NCBI GenBank assembly: GCA_029215795.1
Contig: JARDYH010000002.1
Span: 278,264,310-278,328,309, forward strand
Source: Anniella stebbinsi
Taxonomy: Eukaryota; Chordata; Lepidosauria; Squamata; Anniellidae
Direction: 5' to 3'
DNA length: 64,000 nucleotides
Position numbers and translations under genes: made by a program. The notes under the pieces were generated by a model. It did no database searches and had not been told where the DNA came from. It was given only the letters and a program-made list of their open reading frames with translations. This document shows, one piece after another, positions 12,501 to 26,100 of the stretch. Each line of letters starts with the position of its first letter. Position 1 is the first letter of the stretch.

Positions 12501-15500
12501 AGTATCTAAGACCTTAACAGTTAGAGTGTACACACATTTTCAGTGGTTTCACTGTCTCTGGCTGCTTTGTGAAATCAGATAAATTTAATGCAGTTTTCAA
12601 ATCTCCAGGTGGTAAATGAAATTAGCCTGGTGAAGGGAAATCATGATGAAGTTTAGCTTAGCAGTGGCTGTAACTACATATTCTAGTATAAGGAAAGCCA
12701 AAAATAGGTGCTTTCTTGACCAGCTGGTCAAGAAAGCACCTATTACAAAGATTATTTCCTCCTGATACAACATTTTCCCACTGCTTTAAGGCCAGCTGCT
12801 GTCTGTCTCTGCCACTTGCAATGCCATATCATTTGGGGGGGGGGGGCTGAACATCAAGCCCAGGGGTCAAATGTCCCCAGGCCCCTGGGGTTCCAATCTG
12901 GCCCTCTAGGGTTTCTCAGATAGTCCTTCCTCTACATTGCCAGGTAGTTCCTGCTTTTCCTTCATGCCTCCCTGATCCTTTAGTGTTTTTCTAGCTTCTG
13001 GCAGGTTTTTTTTCCATACTAAAAGATTAAAATTGCTTAGTGACTGGCAGTAAAAGCTTTAAGCCAGAACATGCTGGTATTTTTGCCCACTCCCTTTTGC
13101 CTTTGGCCCTGCTCCTTAACATTAGCCCCAAGCACCACTGGAATGCAGCCACCACGAGCTTCTCTGAAATTGAATTCAGCCCTCTCACTGTTCAGCACTC
13201 CTGACTTAAAAAAATGCAGAGTGCCGTAACTCTGTAAGTTTAAATGAGCATAAAGCAAATAATTATGTTAGTTATCTATGGATAGCAAGCCTTGTGTTGT
13301 TTTATTGATAACTAATTATTAAAGTTATAAGATCCAAAGTAGAGATGCAAGCTGCTTAGTATACTATTATTTTTAGGAAATTTATACGGCATCCTTCTGT
13401 TGTAGTTGCAACACTCAGGTGACTATATATATCAATGCTTCTTAACTAGTCTATTAAACAAAGTTGGCTCAAGGTATTGGTGCAAACTCCCAATTTAGTC
13501 TTAGACCTGGTTTGCAGACCAGTGGGTTGTCGTGTACAAGTAAGAGAGAATGGGCATGTTGCCTGCTTTTACTCAGCAACCCATGATTTGTTGTCAGTTA
13601 ACCGTTGGGTTGTTTAGCCCTAAACAACTCAGCAGTCTGGGTTCAAACATCATGTTCAGCAACCTACAATGGAACCAAATGTGGGTTGCTGAGTAAAAGC
13701 GGGGGCTTGTGCACAGCAGTCCCATCAGTTTTTAAACCAATGGGTTGTCTTACCTGCGAAAAACACCTTAGAATACATTTGAGAAGCTGTTTTTCAGGAC
13801 ACCTCAGCTAATGCATCATTTAGGCTTTATTTCCTCCTAAACCATTTAATGCTCCAAGCTTCTGACTATTAAGTTACTGATAGTGGCTTTGAATAGAGAG
13901 TAGTACGGGGTAAGAATAATTTGTATTTGAATTGAGTAATATAAGGTAGGAGTCTCACTGTTTCTTCATTTTCACCTTGCTAGAGTCCTGCTAGTAACAG
14001 AATTAAGTACATGCTGGGTTAATATTGGAATATGTTGGCAGATCTGATATCTTAGAAAAGTTCAGTTTGCTGGTTATTCCCCTTTCCTCCGTTTAACTTC
14101 TTTATATTGAGTTTGTTTTTCTGCCTTGCAAATAGTTGCTTGGCTTTGTCTTAATTTCTTGCCTTATTAAGGCCTTAGGCAAGAGTTTACCTGCCCCCCA
14201 TGCAAATCCAAGATGACAGACCTGGCTAGCAAGCATGGAAAAACCAAGGGTAAAATGTAATTAATTTGGGGGTGGGGGTGTTTGTTCTGTTGTTATTTTG
14301 GATGAGAGTGGCATTCAGTTGTAATGCTTTAGGATCTCAATATTTGGATCTCTTGGAGCTTGAACATTGGGAGCATTGAAATGATATTGTTTCTTCAGAG
14401 GAAGTGGGAAATGTTGATAGTTTGACTTCTGCTATTTAGACTTTCATTATCTTCGACTTCCCTTTCTTGAGGTAAATGTATGTTACCATAAACATAGCAA
14501 TTCAGTCAGTTTTTTCTAATCCATGGAAACATATAAAGCTTGCTTTTTAATATTGAATGTGCCAACAATTCCTCTCTCTAATGCAAATTCCTGAACTTAT
14601 AAAAATGAGGAGCTAATCCTTGGGTTTGGAGTTCTCAGTTGTTACAGCCAGGTAGAATTGCCCTTCTGATTGCTGTCTCAGGAATAATGCAATACTCTAG
14701 ATTTTGGTATCTTGAATATAACATGCGGTGGATTGAGCACTCCATATCTAAACCCATATTGTTTGTTTCTTGTTTCCCAATTAACATGTGCTCCTATTTC
14801 TCATGGTAAGATGTTACAACAAATGGCTTGTGATGTAGGGAATGGTACAGTATCTGTGCCAGAGTTACATTTTTGTTCAGACTTCTTATATCACAGAGGT
14901 TTTTCTTCATTCTGTGCTTTCCTCACTTATCTTGGGATATCCACTATGGATGAAAACATAGATTTATTAGAGAAGTGAAGCTGTTGATGAGGCCTGACAG
15001 AGTTGGAAAATCGTCTAGTTGCTTAGGCATTTACAATCTGATGCTAGTGCAAGAGTCTGCCGAATTTATCATTTATCAACTGGCTAAAATTTACTAAGTG
15101 CATATAAAGATTTAAAAACAAGGCAGTCCATGTAATCTAATATAGATACAACACAAGAGGAAAAAGCGATGGGGAGGGAAGGTTATGTAGAACTATCAGA
15201 TGTTTAAGTTCTAATGAACAAAAATTTCCAACTCAAGTACATCTGATTTGAATTAGGATACTTCTACATGCTTCTTAACTCAACATTTTAGAACAGCCCC
15301 ATACTTTATACACTGATTGTGTTTCCCCCAGTAAATATTTAAAGTTTGGATGACCTGCATGTCAACTTAAAATACCTGCATCATAGGTGTGAGAAGCTTC
15401 AGCATATTTGTCTGATACGGTTCGTGGATGTTACATCTTCCTTTCTCTGTGGCATATCTGAGCCTTGTTTGGAAATTCCTCTTAAGGAAGCTGCTGGCTC

Positions 15501-18500
15501 CCCCAGTCCTAAAAGGTCAAGGAATCTCCCCTTTAGCATCTGTCACAGCATGATGGCTTACCCTTAGCGAATCTGTACTTATTGGAGAGTCTGTCTGACA
15601 CAGCCTTCTCTTAATTTTGACAACAATGTTTCCAAAAGGACCACACTGTGAATTTCACTTAATTTATTATAATTATTTAACTTGTAACCACCAGTTACTT
15701 GAAAAAATTAGGTCAGCTTACAAAATCTCTTCATAAACTATTGTGAAGAAAAGTAAAAGTTAATATGTATAGGTACATATGTAGTTTGAGCACATAAACC
15801 CACCTGTAACTTTTGAAATGTGTTAAGCAAAATTAAAAGCTTGCTTAAAAGAAGCACTGTGCAGCCATGCACTGCTTTGTAAAAGTCATTACACTTGGGC
15901 TTGGAGTGAGTTCGTTTGGGTAGGGAGAACCCTAATTAATGTTAGCTCACTTGCTACTGAAAGGATATTTATGTGTTCTTCAGCACATATAGAATGAGCA
16001 GGCCTCTTCAGCCAATTTTAATGGGCAAGTTCATGAACATTATTTAGTATTTTCATGGCTGGTATTATAGTTACGAGAAATCACGAGGCAATGATATTAG
16101 CTTAAAGCTTTACGTTGTCTAAAATATATACTACTCAGTTACTAAGCATTCAGACAAGGTTGCTTTCAGTTTGTCACATGTACCACAGAATAAACAAAGG
16201 GTTTAGTGTTCAGAGTTTTCCATTCTAATACTGACACAGGGAAACAATGGCATTCTTAATTGATTTTCGGTATTGTAAACAGTAGCAATTGTCAAGAAAT
16301 TGCTGTGTATACAGTACCTGTCTTCGCCTTCTTTAAATCAATATGAAAGAGATGCTTCAAGGCTAGCTGTGTGTAGTCAATGATTGCATTGTACAAGCAC
16401 AGAATTTGGTACTTTTTGCAGAATTCAGTAGCCTCACAAATTTCAGAATTCATTTTTTAAAAAAGCATCTTCTAGTCCTTGTGACCATGAAGATAAGCTT
16501 GGAAATATGGGCAGTGCCTAGTAAAATATAAAAAAAGAGATGGTGCTCAGCAGGACTTTAAATGGTGATGGAGCGAGGCTTTATTTTGTTGCAGAGATCT
16601 CTGTCCCATCTATGATTCGCAGATACATTTGAGCAGAATAAGCCAATGGAATTTCTGCAGGTGCAGAACTTGAATTACAGTGGCAAAAGCTTTTTTCCTA
16701 ACAACTATATATACGGTATATATATATATATATATATATATCCCCCTGACTACAGCTAATAATCCTGACAAGCTTTTAACACTATATATTCACTGGCAGA
16801 GTTTTCATCTTCTCTCACGTCTTGTTGTACAATTAAGTAAAAATGTATTGATTACTTCAGACTTTATCTGAATTGAGGTTTCATATCCTCTTAATTTGAT
16901 TTTTATGAAAAATGTCCGAGCATCTGTTTTACTTTTCCTGGGCCAAGGGCATGGATATGCCCTTTAATGGGTCTGTAAAACAAAATTTAAATTTCAGTCC
17001 AGAGTTGCTTGCTTTGCAGTTCTTGGGTTATTGTTAACAATGTACTGAAATTACAAATATAGATTTGAGATGTAACAGTCTTATGTGGATTTCAATCAAA
17101 ATATATTTGAAAGAAATAAATCACACTGATCCTAGTGAGTGATTGGCCACGTTTGGGCGACACAATAGTCAACCCTGTGCTAATAATCAACTCCATGGAT
17201 TACTATTTTCATGTCGTCTTGGCTGACCTATACAGTGGTGAGATGACTATTGCCCATCCCCAACGAATAGTCACAGACTTTCTTTCCAACTCCCTGAATG
17301 TTAGCAGACCACAAATTATGTCCAGAATAGCTCTTAGCTAAGCTGAGACCCTTTTAAAAAGTGGGATCAGCGTTTAATTATGTTGTGAAATATTCATCCT
17401 TTCATAGCCCCCTTATGTAGTAGTGGTAATTTGGCAGAAAGTATTTCTGAATGAACAGTGTTGGCATGCCTTTGGTCTTTACATTTAAAATAAAGTGAGC
17501 TTTAACAATGTTTTTAAAAGGAGGATTTTTTAATGAGAATTTATATTTCTGGATGCACCTGATTTTAATTCTATAGTATTAGCAAACCAGCCCTTAAAAG
17601 GGCAAGCATACTTTCAATTATAAACTAATTCATTGCTTTTTGCAATTTAAAATAGGATATGCCTGTGGATTTTATTGGTGTATTTGAGGTATCTTTGGGT
17701 AAAAATTGTATTAGCTAGCAGTAATGTGCCCTGATCTACTTATACTAAAGATTGGCCAAACATCTAGTGCAGAACTTAATGCAAATCTACTGGGATGCAG
17801 TTCTTTTGAGACAAGTCTTCCCAAGTGTGAATTTGGCCCACAGATAGTATTAACCATTGTATACATTCAGCAATGGTGTATTTGTATAGGCGAGTAAAAA
17901 CACTTAGCTTAACATTCTTTTCTGTATATAATCTGAATACTACATCACACCCAAGTTGACAAGACATTTTTAAAATTTTGGTTGCATAGTTAGACCTAGC
18001 AGATCAAATTACAATGTTTCTGATAATGAGACTCTAAAGTCAGTGGCCTTATTCAGACATAATGATGAATCGTAATTAATTGTTATGGAAATGAGCTGCA
18101 GTGAGCCTTGTGCTTGTACTTTTCTCTCCAGCGTGGCCAGGAGGAGAAGTATTTGCTTCCATTGTAGACTACCTGTTGTTAAATATTATGACCAAACCTA
18201 GACAAACTGCAGTTACTTTTAACTATAGTTAGTTGAAATAAGCCAACCTCAAACCATAGTTTTTAAAGTTGCCATGTTTCAACTAACCATAGCTAAGATT
18301 AACCATGGATGTGGATATAGTTTAACTGCTGTTAGCTTGAAACAAAAGTAAAAGCTTTTGATCTCCTCTTTGTGACTCTGCTGGAGGAGAAGTGAAGGGG
18401 GTCTGTGAGCCAGAGACTCCTCAAGTAACAATAAACCATTGTTTATCATTACTTTCAAACTAGGCAGGAATCTCTTTCAATAAGTAGCAAGTTATTTCCC

Positions 18501-21500
18501 TGGGGCATTTCCTTCTCTTTTGTGTAGGTTTCCCACAAGCGCTTAACTTACGTCACATTCTGTTGGCTTGTGTTAGTCTTTACTGCACGTGCATGGCACA
18601 TGCACACACAATTAACAGATGCAGTGTTTATCACACCTGAATCTCAAAAACTGGCACTGCATGGTTGCTAGCAATATTTATCTGAAGCTGAGGTTGACTT
18701 TTCCTATGTGACTCACCTTGTAGCTGCATTGATAGGAGCCTGAACTGTGCAATTTGTCACAGGTACAGATTTATTAAAAGCATACAACTCACTTTTTGTT
18801 TAGGAATATGAAGCACGAACTGGAAAAGGGTGTAAACCAGCACCCCAAGCAGCAAGACGTAGACACTTTGAATTTGAGCCACTTTCAACCACTGCTCTTA
18901 TTCTGGAGGATCGACCATCGTAAGTCATTATGGATTCTTTTACAAGCAGGGTATCAATTTCATGTCAAAAAGTAAGCTTATATTCCCAAATATATTCCCA
19001 TGAAAGCTAGATCCCTAGTTGCATGACTCTTGGCAGACGGAAGGTACTTCTCTCATGGAAGGCAGCTCTGCCCAATTTGGAGGATCCTTCTTTTCTTTGC
19101 AGTACAGCCCACCCCATTCACAAGGTTCCCTGACCTTCTGTGTAGCATTTTCCGAGGCCTGGTGGGGCTGTCATTAGGAGGATGGAGTGGGGAAGTCTGC
19201 TTCAGCCAGCTCTGTTGTATGCACAGACCCAATTGGGTTTAGGGTCTGTGTAGGAGCCTGATGAGTGAGATGGAATGAAAGGTGTAAAGGAGCTGGGCAG
19301 ATAGGGAAGATGTCATCCAGGAGTTATAGAAAGAGGATTTCTAGCCTTACTAGATCTTCCATACTTCCTCAACCGTTCAGTTTTTAAAGCTTTCTGTTGA
19401 TATAATTCTGGTAATCAGTCTTTCCAAGGATTATATAGACAGAGACACAGAGACAAGTAGCAGTTGCCACCATGCAAGCATCTGTGTGGCAAGCTATAGT
19501 GTTATGGCAGTTTCACTTCACTAGCCTGTTGCCCTCCAGCTGTGTTGGACTACAGCTCCCATAATCCCCAGCCCGCATGGCCACATCTAGAGGGCACCAG
19601 GTTGGGGAAAGCTGTTTTGTAGAAATGGTTGCTCAAAACGACCTTTGTCTTTAAGTGCTGCTGAAGTTATATAAAAGGCATAGCCTACAAATGTGGATGG
19701 ATGATTGAACAATTAAAACAAAGATGTTTTTGCCTTGTAGATGGTGATAGTTCTTCATGTAGGTTGGTGATGACTTGTGGAAGCAGTGCCACAATGGTCT
19801 AACCCTTTATTCTTGGTTGTACTGTAGTTTTTTGCACCATACTTAACCTCAGACTTAAACTATTTTAATGGTAATTTCCTCAACCCAATAGTAGATAATT
19901 CTTACCACCCTTACGAAACTACAGTTGTTAGGATACTTTAGTAGGGAGTCTTAATAGCTAAACTCATTAAACCATGTTCATTCCGGTAGTCCTTCAGATA
20001 TCCTTGTCGCAAGCCATATAGGACTAAATAGGTCAAGACCTATTGTGTCTAGAAACAAATTGTGAGTTTGTAGTATAAATATACTTGGGCCAATCTATCA
20101 TCTATTCCTGTTTCACAATGTGTCTTGTCTCCTGATATATTAGGCATAAATTCTCCGTTCCCTAATTGAATTACGGTACACTGCAGGACTCAGAAGGGAA
20201 GATCTTGAGTGGAATAAGCAGGGTACAAGTGCTCCTTTCCTTTGTATGGGAAATGCAACTAGACAGTACTCTTAAATATTCAAATTAACTGGGTTTTTAA
20301 AAATTATTTTAGGAATCTTCCTGCCAAATCTGTAGAAGAGGCTTTACGTCACAGACAAGAATATGATGAAATGGTGGCAGAAGCAAAAAAGAGAGGTATG
20401 GGTAGTTTAGTAGTGCTGTTTAAAAACTGTTGAGGCATAATATTTGGGGCCTGTGTGTGAAGAAATACAAATGATCCTAAAAGAGAACTAGCTTTTAATA
20501 AACAGAGACAGTACTGTTTAGATTTTTAAAGTGAAGTTAAAGTTCCAAAGTATTGTTGTAATTTTGATGCACCAATACATTGTGTGCACTGGAAAGGAGA
20601 ATGAGGAACTAGAAATGTTAGCATTCATGATTGCTTCATACGTTATTTTGTATGTGGAACTTGGATAATGAATATAGCCACTCATTCATATATGCATGCA
20701 TCTGTATCACTGTATTTAAAAAAAAAAGTGTGTTATATATATTTGCTGAGCATGCTGGTAGAAAAAACTGAAGCAGTGTCTTTTTGCTAGGAAGGGTCAC
20801 AATTTAGAGGTGTGCACCATTCTTGTGTATTGTACTCTGAAATCAGTATATGATTCAGCTGGAAATATAGGTGATCACTTGCTCCTAACTTTCAGCAGCC
20901 TTCCTCAGAATAGTACTTAATGGATTATATCTTCAGTGTAAGAACAAGCCCCCTTGCCATCAAGACTGTGAGGTCGTTCACAGACATCTTACAAAGGATG
21001 CATTTGCTCCTCAGAACTTGTGCCAGGTGGTGTAGAAGTGTAGATATGGACACTGAACGGCTTCATGACTTAGTCTATTTCCCCATTTGTCATTCTTGAA
21101 TTTTGTGAGGACAAACCAATGGTGGTGGGTGTAAACATATAGTCCATAATTGACTCTGTGGCTCAATTCGGACGACACGATAGTCAGTGGTGGGTTGATT
21201 AACCCTAACCCTCACGCTAACCCTAGGGGGCACTCCCCACACAACATGGTAATAAATAATCAACTGTGGTGTGGATGACAATCAGCGCTGAGTTGACTAT
21301 GGCAGCATTCGGATGACACAATAGTCAAAACAACTGACGATAGTTTCCCCCACACCAGTTGTTTATTGTGTTGTCCGAATTGAGCCTGTGTGTGTGTGTG
21401 TATATACACATATGTGTACACACATGAGTACACATGAGAGTTTAGAGGAATAAAATTGTGAACTGTGGGAACAGATTGCAGTGAAATGCATGTACAGTCT

Positions 21501-23064
21501 GTGGTGATTCAATAATTCAAATTCAGGTGTATTGGCAGCCGTTTTGAATATTTAAGCTGCAGCAGGTGGTAACCATGGCTTATTGTGTCATGTGAACAGC
21601 CCATGGGTTTAATGGCCCTCACATAACCCTAAAACTGCCCATGGGTTGTTTAACCCTCTCATAAGCCAACCTTGCTGAGTTCACACAACATTATAACCAT
21701 AGCACCCACCTGCCACATCTTGAATTTTCAGAAGGGTGGCTGGCACACACTGCAACCCACTGTGGCTTAAATAAGCTAGTGGCCGGGTTTGTACGATCAC
21801 TGCAGCCCACCGTTGCTTAAATAAGGTCAGTGTACCTCTTCTGCTTAAAACCAAAAACAAAACAATTTCAGGAAGATTTTGTGAATCTCAGAAATAGTCC
21901 TACACGTCTCAAATCTGTGCAGAAAAATGAAACTGGGATTTCTGATATGGCTTACTGGGTCTTCAAAATTGCAAATGTCCATGATTTCTTGTAAAGGCAG
22001 TGGAGAAAGAGGATACAGCACTGTAACAAAGATGCCAGGGCTGTTCACACAACATCCTAACAGTGGTTGAGCGTAGGTTGTTTTTTGAACAGTGGGTTAG
22101 TGTGTTGCCAAAACACAGCACGTTTTCTGTAGGGTGGGTTATTGTGTTGTCTGAACACAGCCAGGGTGGCTTGTTAACCAGCCTGATCAACCCAACAACA
22201 AACCATGTGTTCTTAAAAGTGGCTTGTTCAAGAAAATAAGATACACTGCATGATTAACAAGCCACCTGGTTGTGTTCAGACAACGTGATAACCCACAGTT
22301 TGACAAACAACCCATGGCTTAAAACAACCCACACTCAAGCTCTGAGTGGGGGTTAATGTGTTGTGTGGACAGCCCCACCATTAACATACAAAAGGGGGGA
22401 ACCCTATAGTGTGAACCCAATATCTCTATTGAGAGCTGACCTATACAGTGGTGAGATGAAGAACATTTGTAAGTGACTTACATTTCAGGGACCCACAGAC
22501 TTAATTATCTAAGCTTTCTTGTCTTAATACAAAGCTTTTTAAATCACATTGCAATTTAAAATTCTGGATTTAATAGAAATTAAGGAAGCACATAGAAGGA
22601 AGAAAATAATGAAAGAACGCTTCAAGCAAGAGGAGAACATTGCTAGTGCTATGGTGATTTGGGTCAATGAAATACTGCCTAACTGGGAGAGCATGTAAGT
22701 ATGGAAGACTTGGTAGTATAAGCTTGATACAGACTAAATGTACACTCTAAAACATTGTATGCACTCTAAAACATTGTATATTGTCCTTTCTGTTTTGAAC
22801 TACGTCTTTGGGCTATAGAATTGCTTTCTTTCTAGCATCCACTAATATTATTCAGAAATAATACGTGGTGGGGAATTGTTGTCATTAGCAGTTTGTCTAA
22901 ATACTTACCCGATGGACAGCCACATTCTTCCACAGGCTGGTCTCTTGCCTGGGTGTGGCACCCTGTCACACTATGAGCCTGTGTTGGGCTCAGTAGGAAG
23001 CAGTGCCAACAGTTCCATAACAGAAGACACTGGCTTCCTATCACGTGGAGCCAAAGCTTGGTGT

Positions 23065-23108
<44 letters not shown>

Positions 23109-26100
23109 TTATTCCATTTATATACCGCCCCATAGCCGAAGCTCTCTGGGCGGTTTACAGAAATTAAAAACATTGAACAATTAAAACACCAATATACAAA
23201 ATTTAAAAGCATAAAGCATAAAAACAAGTTAAAATTACAATATCCTTCTGGGTCAAAGCACAACAACAACACAAAAACAAAAAACCCTCATCATATGCTG
23301 TTAAATGCCTGGGAGAAGAGGAAAGTCTTGACCTGGCGCCGAAAAGATAACAATGTTTCTAGGACAACCTGGAAACGTCAAGAATGGCAACTAAAATGCC
23401 CAGACTCCAAAAATAGTTACACTCCTCTTCCTCCGTTATAGGCGTTCCACAAGGAGAGTTCGAGAGTTATGGTGGCAAGGGTTACCTCCAAGTGTTCGTG
23501 GGAAGGTTTGGAGTCTTGCTGTAGGAAATGAATTGAATATCACTCCTGGTAAGTGTTAAACCATGCAAATTTTATCTCACTAGAGCGGTATTCTCTAACA
23601 TGAAGTAATCTGTTATTGGTTTCACTGACTCTGTGGTCATTTTTCTATTAATGAGGAAAGCAATTGCTTTATGCTACCTAATTTCATTAACATAGCATCC
23701 TTGCTTCACTCATAAGAATTAATGGTGCACTTCCTTATTCCAGTTTTAAAATGAAGCCGTTAAAAAAATTGTCAATGGTGGTGATGATGGCATGTGTAAC
23801 AGTGCCTATAAAATGTTGCTGACTAAGGATTTAGTTAAATAACTATTGATTTTGATATGTAAGTTTTAAGACCTCATTTTTTTTAATGAAGATACCACTT
23901 GGCTAGTAGTCTACTGTGTTTTCAATTCCAACTTTTTTTTAAAAAAAATAAAGATCAATGTTGGTGTAAGCACTTGAATAGCACATGAATTCATACATGT
24001 ATTAGTTGGATACATTTTGTGAAATATGGAGCGTGTCTAGAACTGTGGGCATGTACTGAATATAGCAAATGCACATTTGTCCTCTTATCTCCCTTCTGAC
24101 ATGTTTTTACGCTTTTGAGATTAAAGATTATCAGAAATAAAACTGCTTAACTTCAGTTACACTGTTCCCAATAAGAGGACTGAAAATTACACCAAATACG
24201 AATTTTCTGGTTGTAAAGTTTATAACAGAAATACCTAAAATAAAAAGCAGCAGTGAAATCATATAACCAGTATTTTGTGTATAAATTTGCCTTTGGACAA
24301 TTTTTGCTGTGTTTTGCAGAACTCTATGAAATCTTCTTATCTAGAGCCAAGGAACGTTGGAAGAGTTTTGGAGAGACTGGTGCTGAGAATGATACAGAAG
24401 GTATGTCAGAGTGGTACCAGCTGCTGTTTATAACAGCATTTCACAGTATGTATTATATTGAGAAGAGACTAAGAGCCAAATGCTACATTCAGAAATGCCA
24501 TCAGTATTCAAGAACTATATCAGTTAGTGGAAGATCATGTATTTGATGCCTGCTCATGCTAAAGTAGCACATCAGGAAAAAGGGTTCTGTAGGCTTTACT
24601 TAAGGGATCATGTTCGACTTTCCTCCATCAGCAGACAGAAGGAATGCACTTCTGAGCAGGCTCTGTCTTATTTCTGGATGTGTTCAGCTCTGTATTCAGA
24701 GGTCTACTCCAGTATCTCATTTTGCCTGTATTATATTATTAAGAGAATTTTCAGATGTTACAAGTGAAACTAGGCAGAACAGTTCAGTCTAGCTGGTTTT
24801 GATCCAATCTTCTGAGCATTACAGAATAGAGGAAACAATACAGGTACTTTCTAGTATAAACTTCTGACATGATCATCTGTTGCCACACTTACCTGGGACA
24901 TGTATCTCAACACAGGTCTGAAACTATTTCCATGCCCTTCAGGAATAATGGCAAGCTGGGAGAATTTACTCTGCTAGGGGAATTTTTAGCCTCTGGGCAC
25001 CCTGGCTCTGTTTCTGCTGGATGATAGGTTGCTGCCAGTCCAGCAGAGCTGGCTCCAAAACTAGCACATGTGCCAAATTAACAAGAACATGATGTGGGTA
25101 ACTTAAGATCTCTGGGTGTTGGGTAATAAACCATCTGTGCATGGCTTCTAAGAAGGGAAAAAACAAAAGGTAAACCTTCAGGTTTTAACTCAGAATAGCA
25201 GGTTTTTGTTAACGGTCAATAATAACAACAAATTAAATAATGAATGGTATCCTAGAAAAATGGGGGACTGGTGTCTACTTGGTGCTAAGTAGAAGGTCAC
25301 AAAAGGATGTCGGAAACTTAGTATCTTCAGTAAGTGGTAGGGTGTTGTCCTGATTAAATCAGGATGCAGGTGAGTTGGTAAGTCCATAAGACCCATACTC
25401 CCTGGGCACTTAGAGTTAGGACACTTCTTCATGTCCAGCTACAGACAAGTATGGAAACTGAGACAAAGGTCCCCTCTACAAGGATTCGCTTTTGCGCCCG
25501 GTTAGGCGATTATGCGCATAATCGCTGAAGCGCATTTACACCTAATACCTCTGCACGAGAGGCAGCGAGAGGCGGCGAAGCGCATTAACGGATGACCAAA
25601 ATGCGCTTTACAAGTAGTTAATGCGCATAAGCGCTTGTTCACATAGGCAAAATGCGTTTTAACGGCCGGAGCAAAATAAAACTCACTGTTTAACGCGCAT
25701 TCGATAATGCGCATAATCGGATAGATAACGTGCCTCTACGCCGGATTTGCGCTCCGTTCTTGTAGAGGTAAATTTTTTAAAGCGCCTTGAAAGAGCATTA
25801 AACCTCTCTTGTAGAGGCAGCCAAAATGGAGGTGTGAGGACAAAATTGGAACACTCTGGCATCACACTCTTGCCCTTTTGAGTGAAGCAAATCGCTTTAA
25901 TCACTGTTGAAACCCCATTTATTTTGTGCAGTGAGACACCAAATACTAGTGAAGCTTCTAATATTTCTTGACCATACTGTAGCAGGTTGAAATAAGAATT
26001 AAATAAAATTGTTGCCCAGTTCCCCACTATCCTTATTTGCTTTTAGTAACTTAGTCTTTCCTTTGAAACACATATCTGATTATCTGAGGTAATACTCAAA

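Noticed and set aside
22832..23272. 146-codon minus-strand frame with lysine/glutamate repeats
   Set aside because: The repeats are the translated (AAAG)n tail of a LINE; the rest is LINE 3' UTR and intron.
25683..26027. Minus-strand open frame of 114 codons
   Set aside because: It runs through one end of the GCGCAT-rich transposon and into unrelated intron sequence, with no recognisable protein signature.
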